This document shows, piece by piece, positions 35,330 through 42,909 of a DNA stretch of 44,825 nt. Within the stretch, counting starts at the first letter, position 1. Each line of letters opens with the position of its first letter. The stretch is from Paracoccus sp. PAMC 22219 (GTDB taxonomy: Bacteria > Pseudomonadota > Alphaproteobacteria > Rhodobacterales > Rhodobacteraceae): the NCBI RefSeq assembly GCF_000787695.1, contig NZ_BBPH01000142.1, positions 1 through 44,825 of the forward strand, written 5' to 3'. The notes below the pieces were generated by a model that had not been told where the DNA came from, ran no database searches, and saw nothing but the letters and a program-made list of their open reading frames with translations. The translations under genes were made by a program, and so were the position numbers.

Positions 35330-36439
35330 TCAAATGCTGGTCGGGTCGATCAGGAAATCCAGCCGTGCCACCGTACCACCGCCATTGCCGCGCACCAGTG
35401 ACAGCGTGCCGTTCAGCGCCACCGCGAACTGTCGTGCGACGATCAGCCCCAGGCTGTCGGATGCGGCCAGATCGAACCCCTCGGGCAGGCCCGGCCCGTG
35501 ATCGGCGATGCGCAGGGCGGCAGGGATCCGGCCGTCGGAACCGCGCGCGCCGACGGTCAGCCCGACGACGATGCGCGTGTCGCACCCGTCATGGGCGCCG
35601 TGTTCGATGGCGTTCATCACCAGCTCGCTGGCAATCAGGCCCAACGGCACCGCGGTGTCATGCGGCAGGGGCAGGCTGTCGGCGCTGAAGTCCAGGTCGA
35701 CATTGCCGGCGCCCGACACCTGCACCACGTCCTGCAGCACCTCGCGCAGGTATTCGGCGGCATCCAGCGTCTGCAGGTCCGGCGAATGCAGACGCCGCTG
35801 CAGCAGCGAGATGGACCGGATGCGGGTCTGCGACGCGACCAGCGCCTGGCGCGCGGTTTCGTCCGCGACCTGCTGCGACTGCAGGCGCAGCAGCGCCGCG
35901 ACCGTCGACAGATTGTTCGAGATCCGGTGCTGCAGTTCCGAGAACATCAGGCTGCGCGATGTCGCCAGCGCATTGGCGCGCTGTTCGGCCGACAGCCGCT
36001 GTTCCAGCGCCCGGCCGGCGGCGGTGATGAAGACCACGTCGGTGGCGATGATCAGGACATAGAGGACCAGCGCGACCACGGCCCCCGGCGTGACGGCCAG
36101 GCTGCGCACCGGTTCGATGAAGAAATACCACGCGACGATCCCGCAGACCGCCCCGACGACCAGCCCCGACCGCAACGACGAGAAGACCAGCGTCAGCATG
36201 ACCGCGGGAAAGAAGGTCAGGAACGGAAAGCCCGGCGGCAGCGCATCGTCCAGCGCAAAGCGCAGCGCCGTCGACAGCACGATGGCCGACAGGGCGAACA
36301 CCACCTGATAGCGCAGCGATCTTTGCGCCAGCAGGGCCGCGCCCAGCCCCTGCATCAGCTTGTCGGACAGCGTCCGGCGGTCAGGCGCTGCGGCGTTCGT
36401 CACGTCATGTCCCGTCATGTCCCGGTGCGATCGGGCCAT
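35330..36439 (-). CDS. Sensor histidine kinase (DUF4118-like membrane domain, HisKA_2/HWE family)
   Basis: A 369-residue membrane kinase. Four hydrophobic helices at about 35-130 (VVFALSAIVLSTALRFALDD, LTFFPAVMLTLVFSSLRSGL, VVGAVCGIVAWYFFIEPVRS, VVALVLYVLIIATDVVFIT) resemble DUF4118. The kinase core begins with ELQHRISNNLSTVAALLRLQ, the HisKA_2 phospho-acceptor His, and ends in a HATPase domain with ASELVMNAIEHGAHDGCDTR and IADHGPGLPEGFDLAASDSL then GLIVARQFA. Such HWE/HisKA_2 kinases often feed PhyR of the general stress response, and here it lies among EcfG-type promoters, so a stress-sensing role is plausible. Start at 36439 has an AGGGGG site. No response regulator is adjacent. Confidence 0.87.
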   Translation of the reverse strand: MARSHRDMTGHDVTNAAAPDRRTLSDKLMQGLGAALLAQRSLRYQVVFALSAIVLSTALRFALDDALPPGFPFLTFFPAVMLTLVFSSLRSGLVVGAVCGIVAWYFFIEPVRSLAVTPGAVVALVLYVLIIATDVVFITAAGRALEQRLSAEQRANALATSRSLMFSELQHRISNNLSTVAALLRLQSQQVADETARQALVASQTRIRSISLLQRRLHSPDLQTLDAAEYLREVLQDVVQVSGAGNVDLDFSADSLPLPHDTAVPLGLIASELVMNAIEHGAHDGCDTRIVVGLTVGARGSDGRIPAALRIADHGPGLPEGFDLAASDSLGLIVARQFAVALNGTLSLVRGNGGGTVARLDFLIDPTSI

Positions 36440-36527
36440 GTGCCGGACCCCCTGCACCTTAGCAAGTATAATCCGATGAGCCATGGCAGAAGCGACTGAT
36501 CTTTGACGACCGGCGCGATTCCGGCGT

Positions 36528-36562
36528 GCGTCCTGCGGCGGACCGGGTCCGCCGCAGGACGC
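36528..36562. terminator. Perfect 16-base hairpin after the haem peroxidase gene
   Basis: GCGTCCTGCGGCGGAC (36528-36543), loop CGG, GTCCGCCGCAGGACGC (36547-36562). It begins 5 bases past the peroxidase stop, as expected of a terminator or mRNA-stabilising stem, but no T-run follows. Confidence 0.6.
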
Positions 36563-36567
36563 GGAGG

Positions 36568-38364
36568 CTAGAGCATGCCGCAGAAGCGGACGACATCCTC
36601 GATCGAGCGGATCGGAGAGGTCGGGTTGAAATCCTCGGGCGACCAGCGGCCGCCCGAGGCGTTCCAGTAGCTTTCAAGGTCGTTCACGATCAGCCCGACC
36701 AGGGTGTTGGCGACCAGGTGGCTGCCAAGCGGGCCCAGATGTTCACCCTGACCCAGCACCTCGGCCTCCTTGAGGATGTAGAACCACAAGGGCGTGTGCG
36801 TGTCGAAGCCGCCTGCCGCCACCGCCTGCCGCCGCGCATCGCTGCCCGAGGCGATCTGTTCGGCCGTCAGCGTGTCAAAGCACTTGTACCCCGTCGCCTG
36901 CACCGCCGCGATGCAGGACTGGGCCGTCGGCAGGCTGAGGCGATAGCCGCGCCGCAGGTTGCGCCGGGCCAGGTTGCGGAACACCCCGTCCGGCTGGTTC
37001 ACCAGATCGAACAGCGGTGGTGCCAGTTCAGTGTCGATCTTGCGCGCCGACCGGCCGGGTCGGGCCGGATCGATCCGGATCCAGCGGTCCCATTCGATCA
37101 CCCAGTTCTGCGGCAGCTGTTCCAGCCCGAGGCCTCTCATCCGCCCGTCGCCGGTAAAGGCGAACAGGTCGTTCATCGCGGCAAAGGGTTGAACGCCCGG
37201 CGTGCCGTCCACCGGCGTGCCGAAGAACCGGTTGTGGTCATAGCCGGACCGGATCATCGAATGGCCGAACCGGAAGGCCGCAACCGAAAACTCCATCGGC
37301 ATGGGCATCTTGGGGCCCGCGCCGTTGTGGCGGTCATGGAACGCGGTGTAGAGCGGCGCGCCAAGATCGACGATTTCCGCCACCACGGCAGGGTCGCAGA
37401 CGGTGGGCAGGTACTGGTTGATCACCAGCCACTGATAATGCCACCGCGTCAGCCGCTGCGCGGTGCGGAAGCTGCGCGATTGCGTGGCATCGGCCAGCTT
37501 GTTGTGCAGGCGCAGGAACAGCACCTGCAGCTGCGCCACGATCAGGTTCTCGTCGTTGCGGGAATCGCCGATGATCGCGCGGGCGTTGCGCGGCGTGCCG
37601 TCGGCTTCTAGGAACACCCGGCGCAGGTCGTCGTCCAGCGCCTGCAGTTCCGCCAGCGTCAGCAGCCCGTTGCGCAGCAGGAACCCCAAGCGCAGCAGGT
37701 CAGTCGCGCTGTCCGCAACAGGCAGCGGCACCCGCCCCCCGGCGGCGGCGGGCAGGGCCAGCCGCATCTTGGCGCGATTGCCCGGAAAGCGCATCAGTTG
37801 CGCCAGCCGGGTCGCGAACGGCCCCTGTCCCGTCGCGTCGCCGTACAGGCTGTCCAGACCCAGAGAGCCATCGCGCAGGTTGAACAGGTTGGCCGCGACC
37901 TCGGCGCGCGGTTTCGGCGCGATGTTCCCTTCGATGGTCGAGATGTCGCTTTCGCGGTCGGTATTGGCCGTCAGATCGTGGTCTATGAACTGCCCCAGAT
38001 AGGTAAAGACCGGGGGAATTGACGAATTCTGGTCCGGGGCGACCGGGTTCGCCTCGACCATGCTGTCGGCAAGCGCGTCCAGCAGGGCGGGCATGTCGGG
38101 GCGTTCGGGCAGCGGCTCTGCCTGTTCGAAATAGTATCGGAACTTGCCCACCTCGACGGTGGGTGCGTGCGCCGACACCATCTCGGCGTCGCCGTCGCGG
38201 ATGTCGTCGCCGGCCCATGCGGGGGCACGGTGCAACTGCGACGGGGGTGTGGCGGCGGGCGCCATCTTCATGTCGGGGGCGACGGCGCTGAGCGGGGCTG
38301 CATCGCTGCGCGCGGCCTCCTTCTCCTGAACGACGTGCTGACCGTGACCAAGGGAAAATAGCAT
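36568..38364 (-). CDS. Animal-type haem peroxidase family protein
   Basis: A 598-residue protein of the animal haem peroxidase superfamily. Distal-side motif TYLGQFIDHDLTANTDRE has the His-Asp pair (distal His and calcium Asp); SRNDENLIVAQLQVLFLRLH NKLAD is the Arg-Glu-Asn catalytic segment; the proximal haem-ligand region reads AAFRFGHSMIRSGYDHNR. C-terminal ANTLVGLIVNDLESYWNASG fits the family. The start MLFSLGHGQHVVQEKEA at 38364 has an AGGAGG site 6 bases away. There is no Sec signal peptide, so it is cytosolic or exported otherwise, as with other bacterial relatives that ride T1SS. It is preceded by a long AT-rich regulatory region. Substrate is unknown. Confidence 0.9.
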   Translation of the reverse strand: MLFSLGHGQHVVQEKEAARSDAAPLSAVAPDMKMAPAATPPSQLHRAPAWAGDDIRDGDAEMVSAHAPTVEVGKFRYYFEQAEPLPERPDMPALLDALADSMVEANPVAPDQNSSIPPVFTYLGQFIDHDLTANTDRESDISTIEGNIAPKPRAEVAANLFNLRDGSLGLDSLYGDATGQGPFATRLAQLMRFPGNRAKMRLALPAAAGGRVPLPVADSATDLLRLGFLLRNGLLTLAELQALDDDLRRVFLEADGTPRNARAIIGDSRNDENLIVAQLQVLFLRLHNKLADATQSRSFRTAQRLTRWHYQWLVINQYLPTVCDPAVVAEIVDLGAPLYTAFHDRHNGAGPKMPMPMEFSVAAFRFGHSMIRSGYDHNRFFGTPVDGTPGVQPFAAMNDLFAFTGDGRMRGLGLEQLPQNWVIEWDRWIRIDPARPGRSARKIDTELAPPLFDLVNQPDGVFRNLARRNLRRGYRLSLPTAQSCIAAVQATGYKCFDTLTAEQIASGSDARRQAVAAGGFDTHTPLWFYILKEAEVLGQGEHLGPLGSHLVANTLVGLIVNDLESYWNASGGRWSPEDFNPTSPIRSIEDVVRFCGML

Positions 38365-38711
38365 GCGAGTCCTCCTGAAGCGTGATGCGGGTGGAAGAAG
38401 ATGCCGAAATCGGAACACGCAATGCCGACATTGGAATAAGGCATTGCGCGGTGATTTTATATCACGGTCAAATTCAATTTCAATTGATTAATGTTTTATT
38501 TTTGTAATTAGTTTACGTCTGTTTTTAGAAACCGTTTCCGCTCGCTTAATTTGTATAGGATTTACGACGGTAATAATTTCGCACCATGATTGGTGTAAGA
38601 TTAAATAAAGACAAGAATATACTTCAGAAACATGGGCGCCCTTCACCATGTGCCATTGGCGCCGGCTGCTGCCCGGACAAGGGGCCGTGATGCTCTGAAA
38701 AGCCACCCCGC
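38365..38711. other. AT-rich promoter region of the haem peroxidase gene
   Basis: 347 bases without a credible gene. 38451-38630 is about 29% GC by my count, far below the surrounding genes. It holds two adjacent palindromes (38418-38448 and 38451-38465) and a run of TCAAATT/CAATT repeats at 38468-38489. A minus-strand open frame crossing 38488-38784 is not supported, because it runs into the end of the PPTase gene in another frame. Confidence 0.65.
38418..38448. promoter_or_regulatory. Perfect 9-base inverted repeat upstream of the peroxidase
   Basis: CGCAATGCC (38418-38426) and GGCATTGCG (38440-38448) with a 13-base spacer, 54-84 bases upstream of the peroxidase start. Likely a binding site for a dimeric regulator. 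A second short palindrome GTGAT-N5-ATCAC follows at 38451-38465. Confidence 0.5.
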
Positions 38712-39371
38712 TCAGCGCAGGGCGACAGCCTGATCGGGGCCGATCAGCACGGTGGTCCCGAACAATCCCTGCGCGAGACGCCACCGGCCCGTCAGCGGGA
38801 CCCCGCGGACGTTCACGCTGAACCTGTCACCGACAACTCGCAGCGCGACCTCGCGATAGTCGATCCACAGGCCGGTCAGCGGGAACTGGGCCTTGAACGC
38901 GGCCTCCTTGGCGCTGAAGATCAAGGTCGCCGCCAGCGCCGCGGGCAGGGATGGTTCAACCTGATCCATCGGGTGGCGGATCAGGTCTGCCGTGTCGTGA
39001 TCCATCGGCCGTGCGTCCTCCAGATCCAGCCCGACGCCGGGCCAATCCTGTCGCCGCGCCACGATGGCCGCCGCGACCCGGTCGGTATGGGTGATGCTGC
39101 CTGACAGTCCGGCGGGCCATTCCGGTGCCCGGCCTTGGGCGGTCGTGACCAAGCCCGGTGGCAGGCCCGCATCCGCCATCGCCAGCCGCGCCGCCGCCCG
39201 GCCCGCCGTGAATTCGCGGATGCGGGCAGGGATCGCACGCCGGATCGCCTCTTCCTCTCCCTGCCACAGCGGCGGGTGGGGGGCGTCGATGTCGCACAGC
39301 GCCAGACCGACCCCCTGCGGCAGCATCGCCCGGATCGCCTGCGTCAGACTGATGTCGTCCCTTGTGGTCAT
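38712..39371 (-). CDS. 4'-phosphopantetheinyl transferase superfamily protein (EntD/Sfp-like)
   Basis: A 219-residue phosphopantetheinyl transferase that would load CoA-derived phosphopantetheine on carrier-protein serines. Family motifs: FTAGRAAARLAMADAG, GLSGSITHTDRVAAAIVA (the His motif), WPGVGLDLEDARPM (metal-binding Asp and Glu) and FSAKEAAFKAQFP (KEA motif). The start at 39371 (MTTRDDISLTQ) is divergent from the GT2 gene that follows. No polyketide or peptide synthetase is in the window; target carrier unknown. An EntD-like secondary-metabolism role is inferred. Confidence 0.93.
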   Translation of the reverse strand: MTTRDDISLTQAIRAMLPQGVGLALCDIDAPHPPLWQGEEEAIRRAIPARIREFTAGRAAARLAMADAGLPPGLVTTAQGRAPEWPAGLSGSITHTDRVAAAIVARRQDWPGVGLDLEDARPMDHDTADLIRHPMDQVEPSLPAALAATLIFSAKEAAFKAQFPLTGLWIDYREVALRVVGDRFSVNVRGVPLTGRWRLAQGLFGTTVLIGPDQAVALR

Positions 39372-39487
39372 CGCCCGATCTAAGCTGGCGGATCGCACAT
39401 GGGCAATGGGCGCGTCGCCTTGGCATTGCCAGCACGCAACCCACGGGCGATAAGATGCATGCAGCGATCAGGGAACGGACGGCAGCG

Positions 39488-40327
39488 ATGGACACGGACG
39501 GCATCAGCGTCATTCTGCCCGCCCACCAGGAGGCCGCCGGCATCGGAGCCTGTCTGCGCGCATTGCGCGACCAGCGTCTTGTGCCGGGCGTGTCGCATCA
39601 GATCGTCGTGATCGCGAACGGCTGCACCGACGCCACCGCACAACTGGCCCGCGATGCGGTTCCCGGTCTGACGGCGGCGGGCTGGCAGGTCGTCGTCCTG
39701 GAAACAGCCATCGGCAACAAGATCGCCGCGCTGAACCTGGGCGATGCGGCGGCCAACGGCGGTATGCGGATCTATCTGGACGCGGATGTCGTGGTCGGAC
39801 CGGGGATGATCCTGGCCTTGCACGACGCTTTGTCGGGCCCGGGGGCACGCTATGCGGGCGCTAGATTGACGGTGCCGCCGGCCCGGAACCTGCTCTCCAG
39901 GGCCTATGCCCGGTTCTGGCAGCGGTTGCCGTTTGTGGCGACCGGGGTGACCGGTGCGGGACTGTTTGCGATGAACGAACAGGGGCGTGCGCGGTGGGAC
40001 CAGTTCCCGTCCATCATCTCTGATGACGGGTTTGCGCGGCTGAACTTTGCCCCCGCCGAACGATCGCGGGTTGAGGTTTCCTATGCCTGGCCCATCACCG
40101 AAGGATTCCGCCGCCTGATCCGCGTGCGCCGGCGTCAGGATGCCGGGACCGCGCAGCTGGCAGAGGAGTTTCCTGACCTGCAGCACAATGCGTCGGGGGA
40201 CCGACCCTCACTGGGCCGGATGCTGCGAATCGGGCTGACCGATCCGGTGGGTTTTGCGGTCTATGCCGCGGTGACGGTCGCTGTGCGCCTGCGCCGTCCG
40301 TCGCAAGGCTGGGACCGGGGCCGCTAG
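39488..40327 (+). CDS. Family 2 glycosyltransferase
   Basis: A 279-residue GT-A glycosyltransferase without clear membrane helices except a C-terminal hydrophobic stretch (LTDPVGFAVYAAVTVAVRL). GISVILPAHQEAAGIGACLR opens the nucleotide-binding fold, and MRIYLDADVVVGPGMILALH carries the DxD motif. SIISDDGFARLNFAPAER has the catalytic-base-type ED/DD segment. I take the start at 39488 (MDTDGISVILP), because the fold begins there; an in-frame ATG at 39455 is equally open. It adjoins the exopolysaccharide-like genes at 40721-44088 and may belong to them. Confidence 0.86.
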   Translation: MDTDGISVILPAHQEAAGIGACLRALRDQRLVPGVSHQIVVIANGCTDATAQLARDAVPGLTAAGWQVVVLETAIGNKIAALNLGDAAANGGMRIYLDADVVVGPGMILALHDALSGPGARYAGARLTVPPARNLLSRAYARFWQRLPFVATGVTGAGLFAMNEQGRARWDQFPSIISDDGFARLNFAPAERSRVEVSYAWPITEGFRRLIRVRRRQDAGTAQLAEEFPDLQHNASGDRPSLGRMLRIGLTDPVGFAVYAAVTVAVRLRRPSQGWDRGR

Positions 40328-40720
40328 GACCTCTTTGTCATCTTCCGGTTGCAGGAATCCAGGGTCTGTCCGAGGGTCCTGAAAAATGCTTTCTTATAGC
40401 ATGGTTAATACATCAAATTGAATTGATCCGGAATTTGACTTTTCAGTCCAGATTTCGATCGCCTTGGCGGAACTTCCCGAAAATTTGGCTGTTTGATGCG
40501 GGTAGCGACCACGACCTCCGACATTTAACAACCCTAGCGTGCAAGAGCGCGCGAAAGCATAAATCAAAAGGCGAAACCGACGGTGCAGACCATCTTTTTG
40601 TACAACTTGTATCTATATTGGTCTGTTGGATAGAAGCAGCCCATGGCCTACGCGAAGGTTCGCCGGGCCCGTTAGTTAAAAGTTTATCGATTTTTTTGTC
40701 ACGAGTGCGGAGATACGCAG
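40328..40720. other. Long low-GC leader upstream of the sugar transferase gene
   Basis: 393 bases with no credible gene. It contains an inverted repeat TCAAATT (40413-40419) / AATTTGA (40432-40438), the same TCAAATT-NAATT text seen upstream of the peroxidase, and a weak EcfG-like GGAAC-N17-GTT at 40469-40493. An open frame 40423-40806 overlaps the start of the next gene and shows no protein-like features. Confidence 0.55.
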
Positions 40721-41401
40721 ATGCTACAGTCGAACGACGGCCACGAGCTCGGCTCCTCGCAGGCCACCAACCCGGTCGCCGGGATCGAACTTCCCAAAGT
40801 GTATGATAACGGCGGCAAGCGTCTGCTTGACCTGACCCTGATCCTGCTTGCCCTGCCGTTCCTGATCCCGGTCATGATCGTGGTTGCGCTGGCGGTCATG
40901 CTGGATGGCGGATCGCCGTTCTATACCCAGAAGCGCCTTGGCCGCGGCTGGCAGTCGTTCCGTCTGTACAAGTTCCGCACGATGAAGCCCCAGGCAGACC
41001 TGCTGCTGGAGGCGCATCTGGCCGCCAACCCCGCCGCGCGTGCGGAATGGGATGCCGACCAGAAGCTGCGCAACGACCCACGCGTGACCAAGATCGGTGC
41101 GTTCCTGCGCAAAAGCTCTCTGGATGAGTTGCCGCAGCTGATCAACGTGATCCTGGGCCACATGAGCCTGGTCGGTCCCCGTCCGATGATGCCCGAACAG
41201 CGTGTCCTGTACCCGGGCGTCTATTACGCGGCGCACCGTCCCGGCCTGACCGGTCTGTGGCAGGTGTCGGTCCGCAACGGTTCGACCTTTGCGACCCGCG
41301 CCGTGTTCGACGAACGCTACTCTCGTGAGATCAGCCTGGCGCTGGACGTGTCCACGATCGCCCGCACCTTCCAGGTCGTCGCCCGCTGCACCGGCTGCTG
41401 A
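40721..41401 (+). CDS. Bacterial sugar transferase (ExoY/PssY-like initiating enzyme)
   Basis: A 226-residue polyprenyl-phosphate sugar-1-phosphate transferase that would start exopolysaccharide or O-antigen repeat synthesis. It has an N-terminal membrane hairpin (LLDLTLILLALPFLIPVMIV) and the family core: GGSPFYTQKRLGRGWQSFRL, YKFRTMKPQADLLLEAHLAA, LRKSSLDELPQLINVILGHM, SLVGPRPMMPEQR and RPGLTGLWQVSVR. Length is typical of the small monotopic class. GGAG precedes the ATG by 8 bases. It lies between GT2 upstream and two GT4 genes downstream, which suggests a surface polysaccharide locus. A terminator follows. Confidence 0.94.
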   Translation: MLQSNDGHELGSSQATNPVAGIELPKVYDNGGKRLLDLTLILLALPFLIPVMIVVALAVMLDGGSPFYTQKRLGRGWQSFRLYKFRTMKPQADLLLEAHLAANPAARAEWDADQKLRNDPRVTKIGAFLRKSSLDELPQLINVILGHMSLVGPRPMMPEQRVLYPGVYYAAHRPGLTGLWQVSVRNGSTFATRAVFDERYSREISLALDVSTIARTFQVVARCTGC

Positions 41402-41426
41402 ACAACACTGATCCGTGACAAGAAGT

Positions 41427-41460
41427 GGCCCCGCCATCCTGACCGGATGGTGGGCCTTTG
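41427..41460. terminator. Terminator between the sugar transferase and the converging GT4 gene
   Basis: GGCCCCGCCATCC (41427-41439) can pair, with one bulge, with GGATGGTGGGCC (41445-41456), and is followed by TTTG on the plus strand. It lies just between the converging ends of the sugar transferase (41401) and the GT4 gene (41463). Confidence 0.7.
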
Positions 41461-41462
41461 TG

Positions 41463-42731
41463 TCAGCGCGTCAGTAGGTCCCGGTACATGTCGATGATCC
41501 GGGCGGCCTTGGCGTCCCAGGTATAGTGATCCTGCACCAGCTGGCGCGCCGCCGCGGCCATCGTGGTCAGGTGCGACGGGTCGCGCAGCACCCCGGTCAG
41601 CGCCTGTTCCATCCGCGCCGCGATCTGCTGGCGGGTCCCCAGGGGGATGGCAAAGCCCGTCTCGGCAGTCACCAGCTCTCCGGGTCCGGCATAGTCGACG
41701 ACCATCGGCACGACGCCCAGTGCCATTGCCTCCAGCACCACTCCGCCGCCGAATTCGCGGATCGAGGGGAAGGTCAGCAGGTTCGCCGCCGCCAGGATCT
41801 GCTGGACCTGCTGATGGGGAAGGTGGCCGTGGAACGTCACCTTGTCGGCGATGCCAAGGCTGTCGGCCTGTGCCATCAGTTCGGGCAGCATCGGCCCCTC
41901 TCCGACGATGTCCAGCACCATCTGCCCCGACCGGGCAAAAGGCGCGATCGCATCCAGCAGGATATGCGACCCCTTGTAGGGGACCAGCCGACCGACAAAG
42001 CAGGCGCGCAGCGGCAGCGTCGTGTCCTGCGGCGCGACCAGATTGAAGCGCGCGGGGTCAATGGCGTTTTCGGGCAGCCAGGCGACCTTGTCCTGGAACC
42101 GCGCCGGGATCTCGCTGGCGGTGTGCCGTGATCCGGCGATGATCAGCGCCGCGGCGGCATGGGTCCGGCGCAGTTGCGGGTTCAGCTTGTAGACGCCGCG
42201 GACATAGGACAGCCACTCGCGTTCGCGCCGCCGTTCGGCATCGAACCCTTTGGGCCACGGCACGCCGCCGTTCAGCGGCCCCAGCACGAAAGGCACACCC
42301 GCCTTCGCGACCTTTGGCGCCAGGGTCGACGCCGTGGTGGGTGACAGCGGCGTCACACGGTGAACGATGTCAAACCGTTTGGCGCGGATATCGTCGCCGA
42401 ACTGTTTCCAAACCAGCCGCTCGAAATAGGGATAGCTCAGCGCCGCGATGGCCGTCACGGTGGTCCAGCCGCGGCCCTTGCCCATGCGAAGAACCTCGGC
42501 CATGCGATACATGGGGGCGGCGACGGCCTCGCTGTCGATGGCGGTGAAGTCCTGCCCCTCGACCATGCCGGCGCGCAGGAACGCATCACGGTTGCGGATC
42601 TGGGTGACGATATGCACGTCGGTCTGGCGATGCAGCGCCGCGGCCAGCGACCAGCCAACCAGCGGAACCGAGACCCATTCCGGGTTGGCCGCTTCGGCGA
42701 TCACCAGGACCCGTGGTCGAGACAGGGACAT
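41463..42731 (-). CDS. Family 4 glycosyltransferase
   Basis: A 422-residue retaining GT-B enzyme. PRVLVIAEAANPEWVSVPLV GWSLA opens the acceptor domain; FVLGPLNGGVPWPKGFDAER is a motif seen in exopolysaccharide GT4 enzymes; the donor domain has LPENAIDPARFNLV, RACFVGRLVPYKGSHILLDA, LDIVGEGPMLPELM, VTFHGHLPHQQVQQIL and FGGGVVLEAMALGVVPMVVD. The gene converges on the sugar transferase and diverges from the next GT4, with 178 bases between starts. Substrate unknown. Confidence 0.92.
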   Translation of the reverse strand: MSLSRPRVLVIAEAANPEWVSVPLVGWSLAAALHRQTDVHIVTQIRNRDAFLRAGMVEGQDFTAIDSEAVAAPMYRMAEVLRMGKGRGWTTVTAIAALSYPYFERLVWKQFGDDIRAKRFDIVHRVTPLSPTTASTLAPKVAKAGVPFVLGPLNGGVPWPKGFDAERRREREWLSYVRGVYKLNPQLRRTHAAAALIIAGSRHTASEIPARFQDKVAWLPENAIDPARFNLVAPQDTTLPLRACFVGRLVPYKGSHILLDAIAPFARSGQMVLDIVGEGPMLPELMAQADSLGIADKVTFHGHLPHQQVQQILAAANLLTFPSIREFGGGVVLEAMALGVVPMVVDYAGPGELVTAETGFAIPLGTRQQIAARMEQALTGVLRDPSHLTTMAAAARQLVQDHYTWDAKAARIIDMYRDLLTR

Positions 42732-42909
42732 CCATATGCCTTTTCGCTAGATCTTGAACGCGCCGGGGCGATGGCCGACAACAGGGAAACACTAGCCGAC
42801 TCGGACGGCCTAGACCATCGGCCTGATCGAAAGATTGCACCGATTTTTTACAGCCCCGCGCTATGGATAGCCGCAAGCGGCATCGCGCGGGCACAGGGAG
42901 GACGCGATC

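Noticed and set aside
38451-38465. CRP/FNR-like site GTGAT-N5-ATCAC
   Set aside because: The spacing is 5, giving GTGA-N7-TCAC rather than the GTGA-N6-TCAC of CRP, and it lacks the TTGAT core of FNR; kept only as an unnamed palindrome.
38488-38784. Minus-strand open frame in the AT-rich gap
   Set aside because: Crosses from PPTase 3' sequence read out of frame into low-GC DNA; no ribosome-binding site and no family features.
40423-40806. Plus-strand open frame before the sugar transferase
   Set aside because: Overlaps the sugar transferase start in a different frame and has no protein-like pattern; treated as leader DNA.
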